Shown: positions 21,694-34,786 of the stretch, one piece after another | Layout of the letters: each line of letters begins with the position of its first letter | Numbering within the stretch: position 1 is the stretch's first letter | NCBI GenBank assembly: GCA_026120035.1 | Contig: JALRME010000004.1 | Location: 1,674,001-1,738,000, forward strand | Direction of reading: 5' to 3' | DNA from: Coleophoma eucalyptorum | Taxonomy: Eukaryota > Ascomycota > Leotiomycetes > Helotiales > Dermateaceae | DNA: 64,000 nucleotides | Made by a program: the position numbers and the translations under genes | Notes under the pieces: generated by a model | The model's input: the letters and a program-made list of their open reading frames with translations, nothing else | Database searches by the model: none | What the model was told of the DNA's origin: nothing

Positions 21694-22675
21694 TCGACTG
21701 TCTCTTGTTTCCTGGAAAGTATTTGGTCAAGTTCCACACATTGGCGTTCTGGAGCAAGGGCAATGGATAGGATCATGATCATGGGATCTTTCGGTCAGAC
21801 CTTAACGTCAAGTTGCAAATCGGTCTGCCTAGGAGTTCTTTGCGTCTAAAATGGAAGACGGGGTGATGACATTAGCGTGTGGAATAGGATCATGCTAACT
21901 TTGAAATGATTTTCGTATGTTCGCAGCGAAAGATCATCGTCCTGGTTACATACAGACAGAGAGATGAGTCCTGTAATGGAACCACACTTACACTTGTCTA
22001 AAGGTAGTCGTGAACATCCAATAAAAAGATACAAATAGCCACCTCTAGGACGGCTATTGCGCGCAGAATGCAGAATAGCATTGCAATATAAAAGAATCCA
22101 GAAACCCCGCCTTTCTTCGGCTAGTTGCGTTTATGGAAGGTCGTTTTGCCTTAATGCGTGTTTGTTTAAACCAAGTGTTACTTCTTCATTTTATCCCTCC
22201 CTTTCTTGATTAACCAAGTATTAAAACAATTTCCATACATTTCACATTACGAAATAGACGGGCTTTCAATTAACTAGTACTTTATTCAACGGTGGTTGCG
22301 CCTAACCTATAAGATCATTCCCGCTCGTGATCTGTACTCGGTTTTGCTACGTAGACACCTTACAATCGAATCCTCGCTTACTAAGAGCACGATCTAAACG
22401 ACCAGCTAAGCACCTTCACCATCATCGCCAAAAGGACAGCTTACCTTAGCTTTCACCTGCTCGGTCTTTGTCTAGTCCAGCGCAGTTCAAGATCCCACAC
22501 CATCCTTCCTTCACTCTTTCTTCCCTTCTCGACACCTCCTCTTTGTTCGCTCCCTCTCTCACCCACAGCTTCACGCTCCCTCCATAGCATCATTCCTTCG
22601 GCTCTTACGCCCAAGTATCACTTTAGACGACTCAATCATTGACTGATTTGGTGCCTTGCCAGCAGGACTGCGACA
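21694..22675. other. Intergenic region with a pyrimidine-rich leader
   Basis: No gene is seen. From about 22490 to 22640 the plus strand is strongly CT-rich, which fits the core promoter and 5' leader of a highly expressed fungal gene, here Erv29 downstream. Confidence 0.5.
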
Positions 22676-23820
<1,145 letters not shown>

Positions 23821-24428
23821 TCACTCTGCTCCAAGATGGAACTGGCATGAAGGGCATGAAGTGGAAATTTGGTGGTTCATAGGGAAAGTCTGAATCTTGC
23901 TCCAATCCAGCTCGATATTGAGACGCAGAATAAAAAGTCGAAAGGGCCTTCACGGCGTGTGGCATAGCATCATCCTTGAAATGTAAAAATTTAGATCAGG
24001 AAATGGTTCCTCGTGCCACACTCGGTGTAACGGCTTGAATTACAGGCAGCACAATGGATTTAATTGACACGTGGAATTTTAATTTCGACAACTGCACTTT
24101 TCTCAGAACCAAAGTCGAAGAACCAAGCATGGTGCTGCGGCTAACTAGACCCACTGGTTCCTTCCCCAGATGCTACAAGCCACAGCCGCGTGCATACCTT
24201 AAGCTTAAGTACTTCATGGCTAATCCTGGTATGATATCACCGCGTACTACAACCAATTCCGATCTCTGTCTTTATTGTATCGTTACGCGTAAAATATCCC
24301 ATTTATATCCCATTCTCTTCGCACAGCTAGCAGATCTTCATTCTGATTCTTGTCCTCCCGATCTGTTCTAGCCGATACATGCATACAGTCCATTTTCCTG
24401 CCACGTATTGGGCCTCTGGTTTGACGCA
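23821..24428. other. Intergenic region upstream of the HeLo gene
   Basis: No convincing gene. An open frame at 24054-24371 shows no recognisable domain. Confidence 0.4.
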
Positions 24429-26102
24429 ATGGCCGAGGTGCTAGGCACTGCTCTGGGTTTTATTGGAGCTGTCGGGGTTCTGGGTCAGGTCTTCGACGGC
24501 TGCCTGAAAGCCTATGCCGTCTTCACATCGGCCCGCAATCTGGGACGAGATAGCGAGCGTCTGGTTTGCAAGATTCGCATTGAAGAGATGCGGTTGATGG
24601 TGTGGGGGCGAGAATGGGGGGTGGCAGAAGGTAGACTAGAAGCTCACCTGCGGGCCGAGAGCAATTCCGGAAATGGACGTATGCGACAACTGGCTGTTCA
24701 AATTCTCTCTGAGCTTCATAAGACGATCACGGATTTTAATAGACTGCAAGATCGGTATGGTCTAAGAGATGAGAATGACAAAGACGAGGGTTTGACTAAG
24801 AGGTCAACTGCTCCTAACAGTTCCCATCCAGCCATGGGATCCAGTACAGCTGGAAGATTAAGAAGTGAGCTGCATCTGAGGGCTAAGTGGGTAATAGCCG
24901 ACAAGGACAAGTTTACTCTCCTACTGGCTGATCTGAAAGATTACAATGATGGGCTGGAGCAGCTCTTCCCGCCATCGAGGTTGGCTACTCTGCACCGAAC
25001 CTGGCAAAATGAATTGCTCGAAAAGGCACATCGAGATATCGGGCAACTAAGTCTCCTGGAAACAGCATCGAGCGGTGTCTACCCCCAACTCAATGCTTCC
25101 GCTAGCCTCAAGCAACTCCGTATCAACCTTGATGCAAAGCCAACAGCAAAGTTCCGTCCAACCCATGCATTGAAGGTTCCTCGAAATAACTTGCAAACGC
25201 AAGACAAGGAGCCACGACGAAGTTCAGGAGCTTATCAGGATCCTTCGACTTGTACCATCGATCCTGCGGTGATTGAGTGGGTTGAATACGACAAAGATGA
25301 CCCTGATGCTCGCTTCAATCATATTAGGCGGATTGATGATCTTGCAAGAATGATCCACGGCGCATCTGATCGACACCCAGACTTACATACACTGGATTGT
25401 CTTGGCTACACCGATGACACCTCTACAAGCCGGTATGGACTCATTTATAAAGCGCCAGCAACTTCGTCCTCCTCTTTACACTCCCTTATCAACAGTGAAG
25501 GCCTACGCACGCCAGACTTAGGGGACCGCTTCAAGCTTGCACATACCCTAGCCGTAGCATTATGGGCTTTGCACTCTCTCGACTGGCTCCACAAGTCACT
25601 GTGCAGCTCCAATATTCTCTTCTTCCCCTCGGCCTTCTCCAGCTCTGCCACAAAAGCCACTGCAACTGCAGCAAGTATTCCAGACATCTCATCGCCGTTT
25701 CTTCTCGGTTTCGATGCCTCACGCCCGGACTCAGAAACTGAGATGTCGGTCGCTTCACGGAACGCCACATTAATGGATCTGCATAGACACCCAGCTTCAT
25801 TAAATGGCCTCTCGAGAAAGCCATACTGCAAATGCTACGATATCTATAGCTTGGGTTTAATGCTACTAGAAATTGGATTGTGGAAGACAGTTCAGACATA
25901 TCATAAATCGCATTACACTCCTGAGAAATTTCGAGACAAGGTTATTGTGCAAGCTCTTGTTCCAGCTCTAAATAGTAAGACTGGCAGCTTATATAGAGAA
26001 GTGGTGGAGCGATGTCTCTTTGCGAGGGAAGATCTCTCAGGACATGAAGCTGGGCAATTGATGGAATTTGTGGTAGGAAGTCTTGAAGGGTTAAGGGTTT
26101 AA
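24429..26102 (+). CDS. HeLo-domain protein with a C-terminal pseudokinase-like fold
   Basis: One uninterrupted frame of 557 residues; the start at 24429 places the HeLo motif at the N-terminus (an in-frame ATG at 24408 would add seven residues). Residues about 1-215 are a HeLo (HET-s/prion-inhibition) domain: a glycine-rich hydrophobic helix (GTALGFIGAVGVLGQVFDGC), then the Trp-containing helix IEEMRLMVWGREWGVAEGRL and long helices. After a basic, Pro/Ser-rich linker (about 240-285) comes a kinase-like region with YGLIYKAP, LAHTLAVALWALHSLDWLH, then SLCSSNILFFP where HRDLKPxN would sit, LLGFDAS where DFG would sit, and a recognisable helical lobe (CKCYDIYSLGLMLLEIGLW). The catalytic Asp and DFG metal ligand are absent, so it is probably a pseudokinase. 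HeLo domains kill by inserting the N-terminal helix into the plasma membrane. The plan resembles mammalian MLKL. No amyloid motif is seen at the C-terminus. Confidence 0.82.
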   Translation: MAEVLGTALGFIGAVGVLGQVFDGCLKAYAVFTSARNLGRDSERLVCKIRIEEMRLMVWGREWGVAEGRLEAHLRAESNSGNGRMRQLAVQILSELHKTITDFNRLQDRYGLRDENDKDEGLTKRSTAPNSSHPAMGSSTAGRLRSELHLRAKWVIADKDKFTLLLADLKDYNDGLEQLFPPSRLATLHRTWQNELLEKAHRDIGQLSLLETASSGVYPQLNASASLKQLRINLDAKPTAKFRPTHALKVPRNNLQTQDKEPRRSSGAYQDPSTCTIDPAVIEWVEYDKDDPDARFNHIRRIDDLARMIHGASDRHPDLHTLDCLGYTDDTSTSRYGLIYKAPATSSSSLHSLINSEGLRTPDLGDRFKLAHTLAVALWALHSLDWLHKSLCSSNILFFPSAFSSSATKATATAASIPDISSPFLLGFDASRPDSETEMSVASRNATLMDLHRHPASLNGLSRKPYCKCYDIYSLGLMLLEIGLWKTVQTYHKSHYTPEKFRDKVIVQALVPALNSKTGSLYREVVERCLFAREDLSGHEAGQLMEFVVGSLEGLRV

Positions 26103-26365
26103 CAATGTGGTGTAGCATTAAGTTACACAAATACCTATATATCATCTTCACAACTATCAGTGTATTACAGTCCAGCCTGCGCAGTAGAGAGCAAACGTAT
26201 CTCACGATCATGAGTATTAATGGACCGAATTACAGTAGAGTTCATTGAATACCATAACGCTATAACTGAAAGATAGCAATCTTTGCTATGCTATCTGATA
26301 TTCCAGCAACTAACCTAGCACAAGGATGATTATTAGGGGATCTAAATCAGGAGAACGCAATCATA

Positions 26366-27574
26366 CTAGTGTTGAACTGAGCCTCGCCACAGTATTATCT
26401 CGCTAGGAATTTCAGTTGGCTCTGGTACCTCAGGAATAGTTGTATCAATGATAGGTTCTCGTGGACGACGTATTATATTGAAACGATTAGTAAAGTGTAG
26501 ACCAAGAACCCCAAAATACTCAGGAACCACTGTTAGTTGTTCAGGATTTTGCTTCGATAGCCACGGAGGGATGTATACTTTTGACGGCGTAATGATCACC
26601 GAAGTTTGGGCGATAGGTCCAGGAGTTTTCAAAGCCTTGCGAGTCCATCCCTGATCATTCAAGCCATCGTAGCTCAAAGCAGGATCTTTGCTGGGCGATG
26701 CATTATGACCGCCACTTTCCAAATCATTCCTTGCTTTGGCTGTCTGCGTCAGGACAGTATCAATGGCCAACTGTGATTTCGAGCGGATCACAGCAGTCTG
26801 TGTTCTGTTGGCAGTATGGCTGTATCGCCTGTGGCAAATAGCGTAGTTATGACGATATTGTAGCTTTACCACATAATGAAGCGCCAGAAGTGCCAACCCA
26901 GCTCCTAGGAACAAGACACCAAATGCAGTTATGAAGTTCTTCCACTTCAGTATTCTATCGATGCTCTTCTGCATCTCGGTGTTGACATGCCTCAACGAAA
27001 GAATTTTTCTTGTCGGCTTGGGGAGATTTGCAGAATAAGGCTTGATGACTGGTATATTTGCCTGGAGCTGATTTGAAGTTGATGGGATCTACTTACTTGT
27101 AAGTAGATATAAGGGAGAAGTGCAGGAGACGCAGGTGCAAGAACTGTGTGGAATCACCTGTAGCTTGAGTCTCTGGAACAGCCAATGCTGAAAGCTAGTA
27201 ACCGAGTTTGTGTGTGTACATCCCACGACTCTAGAATCAAGAGGACTTGGCAAGATTCCGAAGCAAAGGAGATAAAACAACAATAGGGTTACAGGAATCA
27301 ACAACAAGGCAACAAACTGGAACCAACGAGTCCATGAAGAGCAATTGCCCTGCTCGTTGCCTTTCGACATTATAAGACAGAATTGTGGTTTGTCTAGTGA
27401 AATGCACCTGCTACGGTATATCATAGTGTTCGGAAGGTAATGATTTTTGAACGCTTGTCGATTGTTAAGATATCGTGGGCTAGCTCCAAATAGAACAATA
27501 AGAAGTATTAGGCTGTACGCGATAATGCTACTGCGCCAGTGGGGTATGTTTGGTAATCTTCTTACACTGGACAA
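26366..27574 (-). CDS. Hypothetical membrane protein, 5' end unresolved
   Basis: Two exons can be joined: an upstream one ending at 27158 with RLKLQ, and 26366-27061, continuing ANIPVIKPYSANLPKPTRK and ending RGSVQH. The acceptor could equally be six bases earlier. Hydrophobic spans are IAYSLILLIVLFGAS, FVALLLIPVTLLLFYLLCFG and FITAFGVLFLGAGLALLALHY, followed by a soluble tail of about 170 residues with Pro-rich stretches (VPEPTEIPSE). The family is unknown. No ATG in the right frame is obvious at the 5' end; the true start may lie in another exon upstream, near 27660. The gene converges on the HeLo-pseudokinase, with 263 bp between stops. Confidence 0.5.
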
Positions 27575-28374
27575 AACTATGGCATCCGCGATAGTAGTAC
27601 TTCTTGAAATGCGCTATGCCCAGGATACATAGATCTTTTGAGGAAGGAATGATCATGCTTTCTGACAATGTGTCTGGGCTGGCAAGCAGGCGGGTTGCGA
27701 AGCTCGCGATTTTTTTCATTCGTGTTTTACTGGGTATACTAATAATTTCGAACAACCTTATCTGTACTTGATTTAGTGCATTGCAAATAACACATCTGTT
27801 CTGGTACGACAATGAAGTGATAATAGGTCCAGTACGTGGGCTCGATACAATCCATATATCTCTCTTAGGCTAGAAGCGCTGGAAATGACTGCCCGTCTCC
27901 TTTCGCCCTACCGAAGACTGCAATATCGATATAATCGTCAGCCTCCTCGGTCTCATTCGTTCTCTACTTCGAGGAAGAATACGTAAACCAGAGGAATTTG
28001 AATAATAGACCTCAAGCTCAATCGACATTTGATAGAGGCTCGTTCCCATGAGAGTAAACTACTGTGTACGGCTTGACCCTTGGTTTTGACATATGCTTCG
28101 CAACCCCTCCTCGTCTTGGCGTCGCTGCTGCTGTCCCAACTGCAAAGTCCCCATCCCAGAAGGCCTGAGTGAAACAGGGCTCTGCTATGCCTTGTTGGAC
28201 AACGGAGTGTCTGGAAATCAGAACACTACTGCGCTGTTCAAGACAGGCGAGGAGTGGTCTCCTACCAAATTGTGACAAATATCCGGAGCACTTGAAAATT
28301 GCATGGCACAAGTGCAGAACATATATCCAGAACGTAAAAACAGGATTGTCCGTCACAGCATCAATGGATAGCTG
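27575..28374. other. Intergenic region
   Basis: May contain a 5' exon of the membrane-protein gene on the minus strand, for which I cannot fix splice sites. Otherwise no gene is seen; open frames at 28018-28356 and 28093-28275 overlap each other on opposite strands and have no recognisable content. Confidence 0.35.
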
Positions 28375-30947
28375 TCAGTATTTCATGTTATTTTCATACT
28401 GAGCGCTCATGTTCATAAAGTTATCAATTTCTGTAGGCCCATCTGCCTCGAGACTCTGCATCAACTCGAACTGTTGCTGCTGGCTGAGACTTCCTTGTCT
28501 GCTATTTCCCGGCTCAAAAACCTGCTCCCCGAACATGCGAGGTGCGAAGGAAAATGGTGTAGGCTGGGTGAAGTATGTCGATTCGACCATTGGCTGACTG
28601 CTCATGGGTTGAGGTTGGGAGGATGTTGATGCAGGTTCCCATGCGTCTGGCAAGCCAGGGGGTTGTGTGAAATCAGGCGGGAAATAGCTAAAACGCCGAG
28701 CCGATTGCAAACTAGCAGGACTCATAAATATTGAGTTTGACCGGAAGGAGGGCTGAGGCGGAGGGATGGAGTAGTCAAAATTTGAAATTGGTTCTGGCAT
28801 TTGATCGAACACATAGCCGAACTGTGGAGGCATACCTAGAGACTTTGCAGGATTCGCAGTGGACCCGGTAGTTGTACTAGAAATTTCGGAGACAGATGGA
28901 GAGTTAGCATCTGCAAATGACGACGGAGAGTTTGCAGAGAGAGATGAGGTAGGTTGCGAGCTCTCGCTTGAATCATAACTCCGCAAACAAGCTTTCGCGA
29001 GCTTCGAGTACAACTGAGAGGCAGCCTCAGTACCAGGCCAGCGCTCTTGGGACTTGATAATAGTATCAATGGCAATAGCCACATTCTCCTCGACTTCCTC
29101 CTTGGAATGCAGAGAACGAACTTCCGGGTATGAAACGGTCCAGAGAATAGTGTTAATAACCATAAATAGACTGAGGAGAAAAACCCAGGTTATATCAACC
29201 ATGTTTGTTTCCATTTGCTTTTGGTGCATTTTAATATTAAATGCTGATGCATCATAGCATCTGATGGCAGCATGCGCAGATGGTATAGGGACTTGTGGAG
29301 ATGGTCGAAAGAGAAAAATAATCATAGTATTTAGTCTTCCCTTGAACCTAAGGGGGATACACGTTAGCTTTTGCAATACCAGATTGCCAGACAATAGATG
29401 ACTTACCAGGGTGCGCTCCAACTTGGGTTCTGCGGGCTTGAATCGAACCAATTTTGAAGCTTTCTTTCCATGTCCACATACCATGAGTGGCTGTCATCCT
29501 TTGGCTCCGGTCTTTTCTTTTGATAAAGCACTCGTCTGATTTCTGCCTGCAACAAGCGCATGCGGAAGAAGTGGATTGCCACCATTTTCTTCTCGGATAG
29601 TGGTCCCTGACGTACGCCTTCGGCAGTGATCAACTCGTCATCAACGGGTTCGAAAAAACCAACATCGACATGGTCTTTTGTAGTGGCAAACCCATTTGGT
29701 CGTCCCATACTTTGTGCCAAGCCGAATTCTAAGGATAACACAATCCAGGACAAACGGCGCCTCATCTCAAGCTGGAGGGGGTTGATCAAGCCTATGGAGT
29801 AACCCGAAGTGATGGTTTTCTCCTCTGTCAATCCAAGTTGTTGACAGAGTCGCGTTGCTAGACCAACTATGTAGTAGATTGCTGTCCGGGTGGGCGTTAG
29901 AAGTGAATATTGAGCTATGAGCACAAGACATTGCAACGTCTTGATGTCTTTGGGCCGAATTACATCTTCCATGTGACTCATTGCAGCAAGATAATAGCTG
30001 TCGGCTAAGCCAGCATATTGAGTGTCTAATTTCTGCATACTTATCGCAAGGACCATGCGCAGTACAAAGTTTCGATATGGATCTGGGTCACCATCGTAAA
30101 CTTTTTGGAGATCACTTGCGAACGTTGGTTCATGAAGGGTTGGTAACAGGTATTGAGCTATTGAAAGGGTCAGCTCTCATGCGCCACTATGATACGACAA
30201 CCATTCACTGCAAAGGGATATGCCGTCTAAATAACCGACCTTTCTGGTTGAAAACCTCTACCAACTTATCTGTCACAAGACGACTCGGTAGAGTCGGAGC
30301 CGGTACTGCACTGATCATGGGATATGAGATTTTGCGTTCTGAAGGAGCAATAGGCGATTGAGCCGGGGTGCGACGGTCTCGTACCTCTGGTACAAGATCT
30401 CTGATGCTTCGTGAATCTGTATATCGTTTGGCTTCTTCCATAACAATCCTCGTCATGGCGATGCCACTTGATGGACCCAAAAACCGCGGGGTCTCGTCGT
30501 TATCATCCAGACGAACAAGACCGCCAGGACGAATGACATCCTCCGTACTTGGAGGAACTGCTGCATCTTCTGTGAACTGACCTAGCTCTGCTTCCAGCGC
30601 GCGCACCTTGTCCTGTAACCTTATTACGTAGGTCCGGGAGATCTTTTTGTTCTTCGTCGTGTCAAAGTACTCGCACACAGCACCGGCACGTTCGCAGGGC
30701 AAGCAGCGGGGTAGATTTGGATCGCATCTTGTCTTTCTCTGAAGCAGCAGAATATCAGTGCGTGTCAACATCAAGCGGGCCAAGGTCAGTTACGCACCTG
30801 GCGACACCTACAACAGGCCGTCAAAGTATGTGCAATCCTTGGAGAGTGGTCTTCGCTCTCATGGCTACTCTCGCGCGCACGTATTGACTTGGCATTTTGA
30901 GCTCTGTCGGAGCCCAAGCCTTGTCGAAAAGTATCAGCAGCAAACAT
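28375..30947 (-). CDS. Zn2Cys6 transcription factor with fungal-specific TF domain (1)
   Basis: Exons 30798-30947, 30240-30738, 29407-30157 and 28375-29347 close to 790 residues. The binuclear zinc cluster (ACCRCRQ / RKTRCDPNLPRCLPCERAG) is split by the first intron and followed by a basic linker and the dimerisation coiled coil VIRLQDKVRALEAELGQ. The fungal_trans middle homology region is present (RNFVLRMVLAISMQKLDT, KDIKTLQCLVLIAQYSLL, GLATRLCQQLGLTEE, RRRLSWIVLSLEFGLA). The last 200 residues are Ser/Pro/Gln-rich with a possible activation function. An upstream non-ATG extension is open, but 30947 is the first in-frame ATG. The regulator's targets cannot be read from the sequence. It lies head-to-head with a second Zn2Cys6 gene. 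Confidence 0.88.
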
Positions 30948-32221
30948 CGACGCAGTCGCCAGTGCAGATCGAGGTCGCAAATGTATACGGAGCAGATTGG
31001 ATTGAAGTCACCATGGTCGAGAAAGCCAGGTACTGAAGATCGAGATGGTCACCCGTGCCAGGGTAGAAAAAGGGCGTTAATTGCGAGAAGTTGTCTTTCG
31101 TCAAGCCTGCGTGATGGACGAAGTGATAGGTGTAGGACTTGCGGAAAGGAGCCGAGGCTGGGGGAGACAGGTTCCGAATTATGAGGATGTTGGGACGAGT
31201 TGGAGCGGTGTCAGGACAAAGCTGCACTGTCCGCCATACCGCGCAGAATCTCGAAGACGACGAGGATTGTACTGTCTGTCTGCTGTATGGATTGAGTGCG
31301 TGGAGTGTGTGTGGTAGTGATGGCGGGGCGGCGAGTGTAGGGAGTGCGCACGGGTTCAGGGGTCCCTCTGCACGATAGCAGGTTGCTACTCGACAGGTTT
31401 TCTCAGACCAGGTGTGGATTTAACAAAAGTATCCGGACCCAGGGCATTTCCATACTCGCAAAATACTCGGTCGAAGAAGCAAGTAGGAATGATCAGGATT
31501 AAATAGCACATCCTCGGTCGGCACCGCACTGTCGGGTACGGTACTGATGTCTTACCCATGACGGACCTTCAAGTCAGTAACAGAGGAACAGCAGAACTTA
31601 CTGCAAGTAAGGGGACGAGAAAAGAAAGAAACAGAGGAAAAGAAAGCAAAGAAGCCAGCTTTCTTGAGGTGAGGTGCGGGTTTACCATTTGGTGCATGCG
31701 GCAGATGATTCCAATAAGGCCATGCCAGCATCCATCAGTGTGTACCATGCATGCAGCGAGGAGTTTACGCATAAATCCAACCTCCTCCATCCTGCGCCAT
31801 CCGCCATCCGTTATCCACCATCCACCATCCACCATGGCAAGAGCATGGCAAGCCCGGAGAGGAGCAGTAGAAACAACAATCCGAAGCGCGCGAAGGTAAG
31901 CGAGGGCGAGACCCCGATGATGACCGATTCCGATCTTATCTGCTGCTTATCGTGAATCCATCAAGTGTCCGTCCAGCAGCAGCACCAGCAGCAGCATCCA
32001 TCTCGCTCGTCCACCTGGTCTGGTCGGGTCTGGCCGTGGTCTCGTCTTTTTGACACCTACCCTGCACTTGCCCTGGACCACATCAGTTTAGACATCCGCC
32101 CCATCTTGCCCACACCTCGCCTGTCGCTCGCTGCTGTTGCGCTTCTCCAGTATTCTTTGCGCTCGACCAGCACTACCAGCACTACCACTCATGCACTGCC
32201 CAGACTTGATTCCACGTCACG
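30948..32221. promoter_or_regulatory. Divergent intergenic region between two Zn2Cys6 regulator genes
   Basis: This 1.27-kb interval separates two zinc-cluster genes transcribed away from each other. No coding region is supported. At about 31795-31835 the DNA is built of short direct repeats of CCATCCAC type, and about 31968-32005 is rich in CAG units. These could be leader-RNA features or simple microsatellites. Confidence 0.5.
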
Positions 32222-34503
32222 ATGCCCCGACCCAGTGCTGCTGATACTCCTCTCTTGCGCGTGTCCCGGCCAGTTTCGGCCTGCTCTCGATGTGAGTTCT
32301 TGACGATGCCTCCCACCTGGGTGACTTTTCAATCTCATTCTCTAATTACCCCGCAGGTCGTTCTGCAAAAATCAAGGTCTGAGCTCACACTGCTTGTGAC
32401 TGTGAGTGAGTATACTGATGCACCGCATCTTGTAGTGTGATGGGAAGCTCCCAGCGTGTACGGCCTGTGAGAAATCTGGTCGTGGCAATGAGTGTTCCAG
32501 CGCCAACGACCAATTTGCGAAAGGAAAAGAGCGCAGGTAACACAGCTCTGCTCATGTTAGCTCTGTGTGATAGGCTCATACTTACGATGAATCTATAGCT
32601 ATGTTGCTTCTCTCGAGTCGAGGATTGAAAAGCTTGAGCGTCGCCTGGCCTACGCCAGGTCTCGAAAGGCTTCAGTAGCCATGCATGATATTGACGAGCC
32701 AGCTGGAGAACCAGACCGGAAGGATTCTCTTGCCACTATCCGTGCCGCAATTCACGGTAAAGCTGCTAGAAAGAGAGAGACCGCTGACATGAATGAACTG
32801 GTGTCTGATTTTGGTTTTCTGTAAGTTTCTTGATGCCATGAACTATTTCATCAGTTATAGTTCAACTTATTTTGCATTCAGATCCGTCAATGCGACTACC
32901 AGAGACTTTGAAGCATCAACTACAAATATGACCTTTGCCCGGCTCATCCTAGCAGCAACAAACAACGATTTTGTCCCTCACTCTCCTGGTTCTTTCACTC
33001 TCCCTCCGCGTGCTGTAACCACTGCCCTGGTACAATATTATTTAGATAATGTTTTCGCGCTCTACCCGGTGTTTTCAGAGACGGCTCTTTACAATGCCTT
33101 AGATGCAATTTACCAGGTCGACGGTCGTCCGGTCACTGAATTTGAGTATTGGCTTCTTTATCTTGTTCTTGCTGTTGCATCTACAGCACAGTCGAGAAGC
33201 AACATGGACGCCTTCTATCGCAATGGTGTAATGTGGGTTGGCCGAGCATTGCCTTACGCCGACAAAGCTCTTATGCCTGGATATTTTTCACAGATTCAAG
33301 CTCTTGTCTTACTTGTGCAGTATTCGATGCTTGACCCGGCTCACTTTGACAGCTGGCAATTAATCGGGTTTGCTTGCCGCGCTGTCTTGGATTTAGGGCT
33401 TCATCAGGACCCCCCAAAAGAACAGCAGCCGGACAAACGGACATTAGATATGCGGAGAAGGATCTTCTACTGTGTCTACTCTCTTGATAGGTTTTTAAAG
33501 ATCATAGTCTCTACACCTGGGCTAGTCTGACTTGTATAGATCAATCAGCATGGTCCATGCCAGAGCCTTCTCCTTCACCGATGACTCAACAGGTGTTGCA
33601 TATCCTGCATCCCCCGCTTCGTTGGCGCTCGGGAAGACTGGCAATTCTATCACTGGACCACATTCCATGGAGATCGCTCTTCTTCTTTTTGAATTAAGAT
33701 GGGCTCAGTCAAGATGGTACCAGGAATTGTTCCAATCAAGTCGCGAAACCATGCAGAACTCAACGACCTATATCTGGCAGATGTGTCATGATATGCGAGA
33801 ATGGTCTGAACGATTCCCCGAAACATTACCGCTAACTTTCAGGGAATTTTTTGAGCTGGAGCTGCTCTATAGTTGTATATATTGCCATGCACCATCAGCA
33901 CGGGTTCCAGTTGTGATAGATCTAGGGAAATCTCTAATCTTTGAGTACAGCATCTCTTATATGCAGAAAATCTCTCGCATCATGAAGGATCCTGGAAATA
34001 GAACTTTTTACACGTATCACGATGCGTTAAGAGTCTTTTTTATCGGCAGCCAATTTCTTGCAATACTGTCAGACAATCAGGAGACTCTGCTTAACGGATT
34101 AACGCCATACACTACACCAACAGTCGGCGGCCCTCCTGCGCCACCCTTACCTTCAGCCAGTGACGGCTTAGACAATATCGATAGGAGCATAAATTGTATA
34201 CGGTCGATCACGGAAGCTTTGAAGATATTTGGCGATCGGTGGCATGATTCCAAGGCACTCCAGACGAGTTTCAATATACAGGCCGAAGCTCTACTTACAA
34301 TTCTACACCAGAGAAAGCAACGCTCATTAGAAATTTCCGGGTCTGGCCCTAGCCCTGTTTTTTACCCATCGTATAACCAAACCCATGGCGAGGGCCAGGT
34401 TGTGAATGAGTGGAGCAGTATGAGCCAAGGCTACACAGTTACTACTACACATCTACAAGGTGACAATAATGATCTACCCACGAGGAGCAACAAATACCCA
34501 TGA
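32222..34503 (+). CDS. Zn2Cys6 transcription factor with fungal-specific TF domain (2)
   Basis: Six exons (32222-32291, 32357-32376, 32436-32536, 32599-32820, 32882-33490, 33540-34503) close to 661 residues. Exon 2 is only 20 nt. The zinc cluster is cut by two introns: VSACSRC, RSAKIK, then CDGKLPACTACEKSGRGNEC. A coiled coil follows (YVASLESRIEKLERRLA), then the fungal_trans domain with LVQYYLDNVFALYPVFSE, YWLLYLVLAVASTAQ, FSQIQALVLLVQYSMLDP, LIGFACRAVLDLGLHQDPP and RRRIFYCVYSLDRSISM. A tail rich in Ser, Gly and Asn ends the protein. Targets are not inferable. The frame of the mature message depends on the 20-nt exon. Confidence 0.88.
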
Positions 34504-34786
34504 CCAACCCTCATTTCGCCCTCTACTGTCGCACTCAAGCTCGGCAACCTACAAGTACCGACCCACACAAACAGAACATCCAGAATCTGATGTTTAAACA
34601 GAGCTAAAGCTTATTGATTGCTCGAAATACTACAATAAACTATCATCGACTAGCCATGCAGTTACTATTGTTACAAGCATTTCGGACGCTCTAGCCCAAT
34701 ATCTATATTTTGGCTTATTATGGGCACAGTTTGAAGGCGAATCGTATCAGGTGGATAATAGGCAGATTATTGTCAATCTGTGTGGA

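Noticed and set aside
24429..26102. Active protein kinase annotation for the HeLo protein
   Set aside because: The catalytic-loop Asp and the DFG motif are not present at the expected places.
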